This document shows positions 1 to 7,520 of a stretch of 12,222 bases of DNA, piece by piece. The stretch is from NCBI RefSeq assembly GCF_000003605.2, contig NW_003133347.1, positions 195,297-207,518 on the forward strand, written 5' to 3'. The notes under the pieces are model-generated. The model was not told where the DNA came from and made no database searches. It saw nothing but the letters and a program-made list of their open reading frames with translations. A program made the position numbers and the translations under genes. This stretch comes from Saccoglossus kowalevskii (taxonomy: Eukaryota; Hemichordata; Enteropneusta; Harrimaniidae). The stretch's first letter is position 1; every line of letters starts with the position of its first letter.

Positions 1-777
1 AGCTACATTGTATATTCACAAATTCATTGTGTAGCTAATTCAGCTACATTGTATATTCACAAATTCATTGTGTAGCTAATTCAGCTACATTGTATATTAA
101 CTAATTCATAGTGTAGCTAATTCAGCTACATTGTATATTAACTAATTCATTGTGTAGCTAATTCAGCTACATTGTATATTCACAAATTCATTGTGTGGCT
201 GATTCAGCTACATTGTATATTAATTAATTCATAGTGTAGCTAATTCAGCTACATTGTATATTCACAAATTCATTGTGTGGCTAATTCAGCTACATTGTAT
301 ATTAATTAATTCATAGTGTAGCTAATTCAGCTACATTGTATATTAACTAATTCATTGTGTAGCTAATTCAGCTACATTGTATATTCACAAATTCATTGTG
401 TAGCTAATTCAGCTACATTGTATATTCACAAATTCATTGTGTAGCTAATTCAGCTACATTGTATATTCACAAATTCATTGTGTAGCTTATTCAGCTACAT
501 TGTATATTCCCAAATTCATTGAGTAGCTAATTCAGCTACATTGTATATTCACTAATTCATAGTGTAGCTAATTCAGCTACATTGTATATTCACAAATTCA
601 TTGTGTAGCTAATTCAGCTACATTGTATATTAATTAATTCATAGTGTAGCTAATTCAGCTACATTGTATATTCACAAATTCATTGAGTAGCTAATTCAGC
701 TACATTGTATATTCACTAATCCATAGTGTAGCTAATTCAGCTACATTGTATATTCACTAATTCATAGTGTAGCTAAT
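1..777. repeat. 41-bp minisatellite, about 19 tandem copies, open at left edge
   Basis: Copies begin at 1, 42, 83 and every 41 bp up to 739, with no length change. Each starts agctacattgtatatt. The middle of the unit varies between a cattgtg class (for example copies 1, 2, 10, 11) and a catagtg class (for example copies 3, 6, 8, 14, 16, 18, 19), with further variants cacaaat, aactaat, aattaat and cactaat. Adjacent units meet in a short inverted repeat, tgtagct-aattc-agctaca. The array starts at base 1, so its left end is outside the window. It ends cleanly at about 777 in agctaat. It lies in intron 3 of the minus-strand COQ6 gene. There are no unique spacers, so it is not a CRISPR array. Confidence 0.97.
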
Positions 778-957
778 CACTACAAAACCATGACAATCAA
801 TGATAATTTAGTGTACTCACTGGTAACATTGCTATAGGTCCAGTTGGTAAAAATCTCTGCCAAGCAACATTGTTCTCTATTGGCTATAAATAAATGTACA
901 GATTTTTCATGTCAGCAACATTCATGTGTGAATGGTAACAATTTATTTCAGAATAAG
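778..957. other. Spacer between the two tandem arrays (COQ6 intron 3)
   Basis: This is unremarkable AT-rich intronic sequence. A few isolated words resembling the downstream 17-bp unit occur (aacattgctatag near 826, caacattgttctct near 865, caacattcatgtg near 916), so the 17-bp array may once have extended further left. No gene is seen. Confidence 0.5.
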
Positions 958-1386
958 AATGTATCCACTGTATACAACATTGCTCTGTACTCAACATTGC
1001 TCTGCATCCAACATTGCTCTGCATCCAACATTACACAGTATTAAACTTTACATTGTATCCAAAATTCAATATTACACAGCATGCAATATGACTTATATTG
1101 TAATCAATATTACTTTGTATTTAACATTATACTGTATCCAGCATTACTTTGTATTCAACATTACTTTGTATTCAACATTACACTGTATCCAATATTACAC
1201 TGCATTCAACATTACACTGTATCCAATATTACATTGTATCCAGCATTACTTTATATTCAACATTACACAGTATCCAATACTAGTATTACACTGTATTCAA
1301 CATTAATTACACAGAACACCACATTACATTGTATTCAACATTACACTGTATCCAGCATTACATTGTATTCAACATTACACAGAAAC
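958..1386. repeat. Degenerate 17-bp tandem repeat, about 25 units
   Basis: The unit is close to caacattacactgtatc. The clearest consecutive copies start at 975, 992, 1009 and 1026, and the last recognisable copy is 1370-1386. Units vary mainly at acactg/gctctg/ctttg and in an occasional 1-3 base indel. Because 17 is not a multiple of 3 and the unit lacks stop codons in most phases, the array produces two overlapping plus-strand ORFs (932-1306 and 1081-1392). Their peptides repeat every 17 residues and are artefacts. The array is in COQ6 intron 3 and ends about 40 bp from the exon 3 donor site. Some units contain tacattgtat, which is also present in the 41-bp unit upstream. Confidence 0.93.
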
Positions 1387-1428
1387 CAATAAGACGGTGT
1401 TCAACAATACACATATTCATTTACTTAC

Positions 1429-1853
1429 CTCTGCTAACTGTAAAGTAGAGACAACAGCTGATTGGTCATAACTCCAATTGATGTGATTTATATTAGCCAT
1501 CCTTCTGAGACTAGAGTTCGCTCCATCAGCCCCGATCAGTAGCTGCGTGTGAATCTCTTCTCCATTCTCAAGGTAAACTTTGACAAATGGATACTTGGCA
1601 TTATCCCCTTGTTTTGGTAGATCAATTGTCTTAACCATTGATCGATACCTTGTTTCCACTCTGTCACCTTTCAATGAATCTATTACTTTGCTGAGTGCAT
1701 TAATTGTCAAGTTATTTTCTACAATGTGGGCCACTTCTTTACTGAAATTGTCTCTATCAAATGTGATCATTGCATCTGAACAGGAATCCCACACCTGTAT
1801 TCTTTTGTACGGTTTGACTCGCATTTTACTTAAGTACTGCCAGGCACCAATGC
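1429..1853 (-). CDS. COQ6: COQ6 exon 3 (ubiquinone biosynthesis monooxygenase), internal coding exon
   Basis: This exon of 425 nt encodes residues 109 (split codon) to 250. It is entered through a minus-strand ttttag acceptor at 1854-1859 and left through GTAAGT (1428-1423). The split serine codon A|GC joins exon 2 in phase 1, and the exon ends in phase 0. The product contains IGAWQYL and IQVWDSCSDAMITFD, both typical of COQ6. It also contains the second flavin signature LLIGADGANSSLRR (GADG at residues 216-219), which in the UbiH/COQ6 family helps bind FAD and NAD(P)H. YDQSAVVSTLQL (around residues 237-248) is a further family hallmark. There are no stops or frame breaks, so the gene looks intact. 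The remaining C-terminal half, including the third flavin motif, must be encoded left of base 1. Confidence 0.95.
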
Positions 1854-1959
1854 CTAAAATGATAAATAAGATATCAGATTACTAGTGCATGTGGTTAAGT
1901 TAGTTTATAAATATTTAAATAACATTTTAAAACTCAAAATAGTTGAAAAAACATTTGAC

Positions 1960-1980
1960 CAATCACAGCAACTGTGATTG
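1960..1980. repeat. Short perfect hairpin in COQ6 intron 2
   Basis: Arms caatcacag (1960-1968) and ctgtgattg (1972-1980) are exact reverse complements separated by caa. The left arm contains a ccaatcac box, so the palindrome presents CCAAT on one strand and ATTG on the other. No function is assigned. Confidence 0.6.
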
Positions 1981-2397
1981 TCTTGATGTCACTGGTACAG
2001 ATGAATATAATTCAAAATGACAGTAGCATCGTCCAATAAGCAAACCTTGTGCATAGAGGGCAGTATACAAAAACAGTGAATGATTAGTGTTTTCAAATTC
2101 ATGTAGCAAATGGAAATATATGTAACATAGACTTATTAAATAGATGTTTTTCAACGAATAAATACTTTACTGTTGGTGATGTTTTTTTAAAAAAATAATG
2201 ATGGCAAAAGTGACATACTTTTTTGTAGCTAAATCTAAAATTAATTATTATAATATTATCATAAATAATTATTTTGATTTAATTGTAATATATGCAGCCT
2301 AATACATTTGCTACCTTGCAAAGACTATGTATGGTGTATATGCTACAGCTGTAGAGCTATGCTTTGATGGTGGTTCTTACAAGGATTAAAGAAACAT

Positions 2398-2410
2398 CGC
2401 CCTCTAGTGG
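2398..2410 (-). promoter_or_regulatory. Candidate CTCF site (full core match)
   Basis: Read on the minus strand, the sequence is CCACTAGAGGGCG. It matches every position of the core consensus CCACYAGRKGGCR used for bilaterian CTCF. A partial match (agagggcagta, 2055-2065, plus strand) agrees only with the right half of the consensus. CTCF is established as an architectural zinc-finger protein in bilaterians. Occupancy here is inference from the motif alone. Confidence 0.4.
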
Positions 2411-3016
2411 CAATGATAATAAATCTTGCTACTCGTTTTAAGTGAAACCATCGAGTTATAAATCTGAGACTGACAGTCATTCTTAAATTTTCAAATTTAA
2501 TGAGAAAAGAGTTTCATCGCATCAAGTTTCCACGATTTTCCAGTTACCATAAAACTGTCTTAAATGACTGTTAGATGTAAGTTCAAAAACAATCAGGTCA
2601 CTGTAAAATTTGGGCTAACATATTTATTAAAAGCTTTATTACATTATATCTCTATAACACAGAGAGACCAGAACTGTGAAAATTGATTTTCTTTAAACAT
2701 AATTCATTGTAATTTAGATATTTTTTCAAAAATTCAAAACTGTTATATGTTGAGACGCATCCCTCAGCTGGTTTCATATGCACAAATAATTAACAACATT
2801 TATACAATTTATCACTTGTATATAAGGCATATGTAACAACAGGCATGTAAGCTTAGCAAATTTGACACTTAGAAATGATTTCTTCTCAAGTAGAAGATAC
2901 TCTAAATATAACAAAACAGAATAACATAAGCTTGCACAGTTATTTCCAAAGTAATAATTTTGGGGTAGTACAATTCATACCAATTAATTAATTTACTAAT
3001 AAATTGACAACCATAC

Positions 3017-3154
3017 TTTTTAATAGCTCAACAGTCCCTGGATTAAGGGAACTAACTCTGTTGCTATAGAGATCTGGCACACTGTCACTGTATGTTTTGG
3101 ATGGTCCAGCTTCCAGAAGTAATATATTCTTTCCTTCAAACATAGGATGACTTC
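3017..3154 (-). CDS. COQ6: COQ6 exon 2 (ubiquinone biosynthesis monooxygenase), internal coding exon
   Basis: This exon of 138 nt covers the split codon of residue 63 to the split codon of residue 109. It is flanked by acceptor ttccag and donor GTATGG. The junction with exon 1 (G|GA) restores ALGSHPMFEGKNILLLEAGP, which aligns with the vertebrate COQ6 stretch between the dinucleotide-binding turn and the end of strand beta-2. Glu77 in LLLEAGP is the expected acidic residue that contacts the FAD ribose. YSNRVSSLNPGTVELL (residues 92-107) carries the conserved NRVS segment, whose arginine lies near the flavin in this family. The frame is open throughout and joins exon 3 to give LLKSIGAW. Confidence 0.95.
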
Positions 3155-3733
3155 CTGGAAAAAATAAAGATGAATTATTAAAAATAAATACCATATTTGG
3201 GCATCAATGCCATAGAGGTTGACATTATCAGTGTTACTCCCTTTTTCTTCAAATGAACTTTAACAGCAGCAACAAAAATCTGAGAAGATCTGTATCTTGG
3301 ACTAGAAGTTTTTTCGTCTGTACTCAGGCATTCACCCACAATTACTTAATACAGGCTAATGTTTTTGATCTCTTGATTAACCAATTTTTATAAGTGAGAG
3401 AGGTAATCAAAAAAAGTCATATTTTAGTAACGCAGCAATAAATAAAGTTTTTTTATTAATGTGTGTCTCTATACGAGATGTGCTTAAAATGGAGTAAAAA
3501 TCAGTATAGGTTTGATTGACTTTACAGGAAATAATTAGTGTTTTTGGTTTATATTTTTCTATAGTTTGTTTGTTTACAAAAAACAGTGCAATACCAGAGG
3601 ACCACATACTTATTTTAAGTAAGCTGCCAATGACTGAATGTAAATATTTCCCTTTTACAATTCTGTGGTTATTATAAATAGTCATATTGAGATGCAATTC
3701 AGGGCTAAGTAATTTATACAAAATTGATATTAC
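3155..3733 (-). other. COQ6 intron 1
   Basis: This intron of 579 bp runs from donor GTAATA (3733-3728) to acceptor ttccag (3160-3155), in phase 1. The open frame at 3407-3721 on the minus strand lies wholly inside it, has no domain that I recognise, and is treated as chance. No repeat or RNA gene was seen. Confidence 0.9.
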
Positions 3734-3920
3734 CTAGAGCACATGCCATAGCTGTACCGACCATCCCACCCCCGGCAATCGTAACATGATAAAAACCATG
3801 TTCACCAGCGGATTCAGTTTCGGTGCTACAAAAAAGTCTTGCAAGAAGCGCGCTTCGGGGTAGCGATCTTCTCACGCCAACAAGACCAATTGACAACCTC
3901 GAAGCGCCAAATAGGGACAT
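3734..3920 (-). CDS. COQ6: COQ6 exon 1: start codon, mitochondrial presequence and FAD-binding turn
   Basis: COQ6 is a flavin-dependent monooxygenase that hydroxylates the ring of coenzyme Q precursors (C5 position) on the matrix side of the mitochondrial inner membrane, within the CoQ-synthesis complex. This first exon gives residues 1-62 plus one base of codon 63. The ATG (3920-3918) has A at -3 and an in-frame TGA 30 nt upstream (3950-3948), so the start is well defined. Residues 1-33 are rich in Arg, Ser, Leu and Ala with no acidic residue, as expected of a mitochondrial targeting peptide. Then comes HVTIAGGGMVGTAMACALG, the GxGxxG dinucleotide-binding turn (G50, G52, G55). The donor is CTAG|GTAATA. 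The gene is divergent from COMMD1, with 170 bp between start codons. Only the first 250 of about 470 residues expected for the family are in the window. Confidence 0.96.
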
Positions 3921-3943
3921 TTTGTTCGGATTTTTAAGGTTTT

Positions 3944-3950
3944 TGAGTCA
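3944..3950 (+). promoter_or_regulatory. TGAGTCA (AP-1/TRE-type) element
   Basis: This is an exact TGAGTCA heptamer in the divergent promoter, 24-30 bp upstream of the COQ6 start. On the minus strand it reads TGACTCA, and its TGA is also the in-frame stop that fixes the COQ6 start. Binding by bZIP factors is inferred from the motif only. Confidence 0.4.
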
Positions 3951-4012
3951 ACCACAACTCGCACGCAGCATGTCTAGAGGAAATAACTGCAAACAAACAA
4001 ATTTGCAGTAAC

Positions 4013-4068
4013 GTCCAATCAAAACACTAGTTATGAATACTTCTTTTAAACACCCGTTTTGATTGGAC
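4013..4068. promoter_or_regulatory. Inverted pair of CCAAT boxes (13-bp perfect inverted repeat)
   Basis: The arms gtccaatcaaaac (4013-4025) and gttttgattggac (4056-4068) are exact reverse complements, separated by 30 bp. Each holds a CCAAT pentamer, one on each strand, so one CCAAT points toward each gene. CCAAT boxes are bound by NF-Y in animals and are typical of TATA-less bidirectional promoters. Identity over 13 bp, beyond the pentamer, suggests a constrained pair or a remnant of a small inverted duplication. Confidence 0.6.
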
Positions 4069-4090
4069 AAGGGGAGGCAGACGCTGAAAT

Positions 4091-4261
4091 ATGGCTGACC
4101 AAGAGAGTAGAAACTTACTAGGATTGTTGAATGGGGTCGCTAAGTACACCTATTATGGAGATAATGAAGTTACTAACGAATTTCTCAAGGAGGAGCTATA
4201 CCCAAATATATCGGAAGATGAATTCCAAAAACTTCTTATGAAGCACACGGGTTTACTGAAG
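4091..4261 (+). CDS. COMMD1: COMMD1 exon 1: start and N-terminal helical domain
   Basis: COMMD1 is a subunit of the Commander assembly (COMMD proteins with CCDC22/CCDC93 and Retriever). That complex recycles membrane cargo, including copper transporters, from endosomes, and in vertebrates COMMD1 also restrains NF-kB. This exon encodes residues 1-57. The ATG has A at -3 and G at +4, and an in-frame TGA lies at 4085-4087, so the start is secure. LLGLLNGVAKYTYYG (residues 9-23) and LYPNISEDEF (36-45) match the N-terminal helical domain of vertebrate COMMD1 (LSGLLNALAQDTFHG, LYPEVPPEEF). The donor is AAG|GTAAAG in phase 0. The frame stays open to 4435 past the donor, but that extension is intronic. 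The boundary after Lys57 corresponds to human Lys60. Confidence 0.96.
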
Positions 4262-5075
4262 GTAAAGTTGACGGAAGTGGACTGTCAATGTGACGAGTCT
4301 AATATTTGTAAAAATTGTAATATTTGTGTTTTTTTCGGTAGCGACTCGAACCGGTATGAGGCGACTTTACACTTCCTTGAATCGTATCTAATCTGTGTTA
4401 TTAACTTTAGTCGATGCCAGCAATACCAATATTGACTGATTCGTTGACAAAAGGGGTGGGTCCCAAGAACATTGGAAGCTAGCTATACAGTACTGACACT
4501 ATAGCAGACACAGTAAAAGAAACATGATGTACTGGTGATAATAAATGCCTTGAATTATTAATCATTTCCTTTATCATCAAATAATTGCTGTCTAACCACT
4601 GTGGTAACACAGTATATGTTGCATACTATAAATAATATATTGTTGTGTTCAATGATATCTCGCAATGTACAGTCAGTTATCTGTGCTTGCATGCATTGTC
4701 AATCACATTCATTTTGAAAGGAGGAATAGGTATTTAAATAGTTTAATTATTTGAAAAAACTCATTGGTCCATGTGAGATTCCTAATTTTCCCAAGTTAGG
4801 AACATTGAGTTAGAAAGTTATACCCTAACAAATTGGAGCTGGAGTTAACAGGGAATATATATTTCTCGTTATAAACGAACATTCATCCTAGTAACGACTG
4901 TCACTTAAATTAGGCAAGCAAAATATTTAAATCTCTCAACAGTGGTTTATTTTGGAGTGTTTTGTTAGCAACAATAACAATAGCATTGTTGCAACTTCTG
5001 CAAATGTGCTCAGGGACTAAGGGCAAATGTTAAACAAATAAGCTTATCACATGGTTAAAGAGCCTGTGAAATGCT

Positions 5076-5086
5076 CCCCCCCCCCC
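5076..5086. repeat. C11 homopolymer
   Basis: This is an uninterrupted run of 11 C in an otherwise AT-rich intron. It is prone to length variation and sequencing error. Confidence 0.9.
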
Positions 5087-5373
5087 ATACGTTTCCCATT
5101 TTAAATCTGTGTCCCACTGAAATGGACAGTTATTAATTTTGTTGTTGAAAATGATTACTTGTATCCAAGTAAATTTGAGATATTTCTAGTGCTATAGCCA
5201 CGCCCACCTATCCTGAAACGATTGACTGTTTCCGTATGTCAGTCTTTCGCTGAAGTTAAAGTGCACCATCAAATGCCAAAATTTGAGAGGAAGCCGTACT
5301 CTTGTTCCTTACTTCAATAACACTGCGCCATTCAACATACTTTCACTAGTAAATGATATACATTTTTTTGCCG

Positions 5374-5388
5374 TTTTTTTTTTTTTTT
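5374..5388. repeat. T15 homopolymer
   Basis: This is an uninterrupted run of 15 T in COMMD1 intron 1. No adjoining retroposon body was recognised, so it is listed as a simple repeat only. Confidence 0.9.
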
Positions 5389-5712
5389 GAGAAAGAGAAT
5401 TAGTTTTATGTGAGAAGTAGCAATAATTCTGCATAATAATTTATGGAATAAGAATCCAGGCTTGGTCTGTCAATGTGTTTCGACCAAGTAAATTTTTAAT
5501 ATGATGTCATAATTATGACAAACACGCTAACTCGAATCCACTCTGAATTTGTCTGTATATGTTTCGCTTTCAATTATTTTTGTATCAATTCATTTCCACG
5601 CAGCTGTCGTTTATTTGGTAACTGTGATTTTTTTTTTTAAAGTATTTCTCTATATTATTGATCACTGCAGTTAAATGTTTAAACGATCGATGAAATAAAA
5701 CAGTATCGTGAA

Positions 5713-6183
5713 ATGCCTAGTAAGCTGCTGCTAAATAACCACAAATTCGATTTTGACAAACTTGACAAGGATCGACATAAGCATAAAGTACATGGAATTA
5801 GAAGTCAACACTTCAACTGACTACCATATAAGTAGTTGTGCAGTCCTGACCAATTTCATTGTAGTTCTTTCTAACTTTTTACCAACTTTAATGTTGTCCA
5901 GTGCCGGGTCCAGCGACAGTACTAGTGTACAAACGAGTGACGGTGACGATCACAGTGACCAGCTATGCCAGAAAGAACATATTTCGCATCTAACTTGACC
6001 CTGTGTGACAAACTTGATATTATGTGTTCATTATGGTCCGTTCTTCCTCGACAAACAAGGGCAATTCAGTCAAAGATGAGAAAACTGTACAAGAAATTTG
6101 CCTTATATACATGTGTCGACGATGCAAGCTGCCCAGCAAGTTCTCTTTCTGATGTCACAAGGGAAATTTTTGTATACAAATGA
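5713..6183 (+). other. Unrecognised coding-like patch in COMMD1 intron 1
   Basis: Three consecutive small plus-strand frames cover this stretch. A 35-codon frame runs from ATG 5713 to TGA 5818 and is rich in Lys, His and Asp (KFDFDKLDKDRHKHKVHG). A second runs 5753-5998 and ends in a Ser/Asp-rich segment (SSAGSSDSTSVQTSDGDDHS). A third runs 5965-6183 and contains CDKLDIMCSLWSVLPRQTR. The first and third share a phase and the middle one does not. Base composition is less A/T-biased than the surroundings. I recognise no family. It could be a decayed mobile-element or gene fragment, or chance. Confidence 0.2.
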
Positions 6184-6386
6184 GAAGCTAATGAGCTAAT
6201 ACATAAAAATAAAGTTGCCGAAGACAAGTTTGAAATGCGCTTTTTCACTTTAAAAAAATATTTTATGCTTAGAAACATAAAAATAAATAATATTGATGTA
6301 CCAATGAATGATTTTAGGCGAGAAAATAGCAGCAATTTCACAGGCACTTTAAAAATGAATTACAGTGTGTGGATGTAACTGTTAAG

Positions 6387-6413
6387 AAAATTTGAGTTAG
6401 TAACTCAAATTTT
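6387..6413. repeat. 27-bp near-perfect palindrome
   Basis: Arms aaaatttgagtta (6387-6399) and taactcaaatttt (6401-6413) are exact 13-bp reverse complements around a single G at 6400. Pairing stops at the next base on both sides. It sits 15 bp before the first of two direct repeats. It could be an extruding hairpin, a dimeric protein-binding site or a transposon footprint. None of these can be decided from sequence. Confidence 0.85.
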
Positions 6414-6428
6414 ATGAATATACATCAT

Positions 6429-6573
6429 GCATGCTTTGCTAATAAATTATGCAAATTTGTATAAAATATTCTACTGCCTCTGAATATTTCAACATCGTTG
6501 ACTTATTGCATTGCTTTACTAATAAATTATACAAATTTGTATACATTATTGTACTGGCTCTGAATATTTTAAC
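6429..6573 (+). repeat. Direct duplication, two diverged 65-66 bp copies
   Basis: Copy 1 is 6429-6493 and copy 2 is 6508-6573, about 80 bp apart. Both contain taataaattat, then caaatttgtata, then ctctgaatattt and a final aac, with scattered substitutions and one 1-base indel. This suggests an old local tandem duplication, or two adjacent copies of a dispersed intronic repeat. Confidence 0.85.
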
Positions 6574-7134
6574 TGGGCCACCCAGCTTGACGCACATCGA
6601 AATAGTTACTAATTATTAACACAAACATGAAAATGAATGTCCTTTGTTGAAAAAATATGTCATGGGCAAGGCTTGATTTAATTTATAAAACATACATTTT
6701 TTGTACATGGCCTCTTAAATAATCATGTCACATGTAAAACACAAGATGACATTTTAGTTTGTCTGTTTTCTTTTACTGATCCTGAACATTTTCTCTGGAT
6801 CGCGATACAGACTAAGAATGAACATTAATAATACCTACCATTGTCAAATCATGGCTTTGAAAAATCATAATACCAAATGCGAGTTGTAACTTTCTGTTAG
6901 TCCCAGCAGTGTGCCCCCTGTTTTTACCAAATGAATAATTTTTTTACTTGTATCTGTTGTGTCATATAATATAACAACAATCCGTACATATTATAGGATT
7001 AATAGAACTTTATTTTTATAAAATATTTGGGACCAATAATAACATGGTGTTATCATATCTTATGCCAGCATAGATCAAAACCTGATAGATTTAAAAACAG
7101 ATAAAATATGTATTTCACACCTGAGCTAGTAGCT

Positions 7135-7148
7135 GTTGTCTTGGTGAC
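7135..7148 (+). promoter_or_regulatory. X-box-like RFX motif in COMMD1 intron 1
   Basis: GTTGTC-TT-GGTGAC matches both half-sites of the X-box consensus (RYYNYY, 1-3 bp, RRNRAC). X-boxes bind RFX factors and mark many ciliary genes in animals. The consensus is degenerate, so a chance match is possible. Confidence 0.3.
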
Positions 7149-7270
7149 CCCTAATTTTAATCAGTTTCCAGTTCTCATTGGCGCTCTGCACTGAGTAGCG
7201 GTGCACCAGCCAGTTTGATTTCCTACTCTCCCCTGAGTAGTGCAGTGTTTTCCTGCCTTTTTTAAATCTG

Positions 7271-7520
7271 GCTAGTATTTTATTTCACTTTTATATATTA
7301 CTACACTATTATTTAGGAACAATTCATGTTGTATTATTTTATGAGGGAAATTGAGAATAATACAGTATATGTAATATTAATTGAAAAACACTTTAGCTAG
7401 TATTTTTCTTGTCAAATTTTGCCTAGATATGTTGCTGTACTATTATTTTTTTTAGAAACTGTCATACAATTCATGTTATATTACTCTATAAGGAACATTA
7501 AGATTAATACACTCCATGTA
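7271..7520 (+). repeat. Diverged direct duplication (about 103 and 125 bp copies)
   Basis: Copy 1 is about 7271-7373 and copy 2 about 7396-7520. Both begin gctagtattt, and both later contain ctactatta-like, acaattcatgtt and attaata/aataatac words in the same order. Copy 2 is longer by about 22 bp in the middle. Divergence is obvious by eye, so the event is not recent. Confidence 0.7.

Larger units (their letters stand above)
1854..3016 (-). other. COQ6 intron 2
   Basis: This intron of 1163 bp is defined by donor GTATGG (3016-3011) and acceptor ttttag (1859-1854), in phase 1. It is AT-rich, with a very A/T-dense stretch at about 2220-2295. It holds a 9-bp perfect hairpin at 1960-1980 and a CTCF-core match at 2398-2410. 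The minus-strand ORF at 1963-2154 has no recognisable protein features. No other gene is seen. Confidence 0.9.
3921..4090. promoter_or_regulatory. Shared bidirectional promoter / 5' UTRs of COQ6 and COMMD1
   Basis: The start codons of two divergent genes are separated by only these 170 bp, so both promoters and both 5' leaders must share the space. I see no TATA box. Visible elements are a TGAGTCA site (3944-3950), two opposed CCAAT boxes inside a 13-bp inverted repeat (4013-4025 and 4056-4068), an 8-bp inverted repeat actgcaaa/tttgcagt (3986-3993 and 4002-4009), and a G-rich ggggagg word (4071-4077). The flanking first exon of COQ6 has noticeably more CpG than the introns, as is common for broadly expressed animal promoters. 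Transcription start sites cannot be placed from sequence alone. Confidence 0.8.

Noticed and set aside
1-777. CRISPR-like regular repeat spacing
   Set aside because: The 41-bp units abut with no unique spacers, and the context is an intron of an animal gene.
932-1392. Two plus-strand ORFs as protein-coding genes
   Set aside because: Their peptides have a strict 17-residue period produced by the 17-bp DNA repeat, and they lie inside COQ6 intron 3.
1580-1885. Plus-strand ORF opposite COQ6 exon 3
   Set aside because: It is a shadow of the conserved minus-strand coding frame.
3407-3721. 104-residue minus-strand ORF
   Set aside because: It lies wholly within COQ6 intron 1, has no recognisable domain, and the exon 1 to exon 2 junction is in phase without it.
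3823-4011. Plus-strand ORF across COQ6 exon 1 and the promoter
   Set aside because: It is antisense to the COQ6 presequence and has no independent support.
4262-4435. Cys-rich continuation of the COMMD1 exon 1 reading frame
   Set aside because: A strong donor AAG|GTAAAG precedes it, and exon 2 joins in phase to restore the conserved COMMD1 sequence. The extension has no family similarity.
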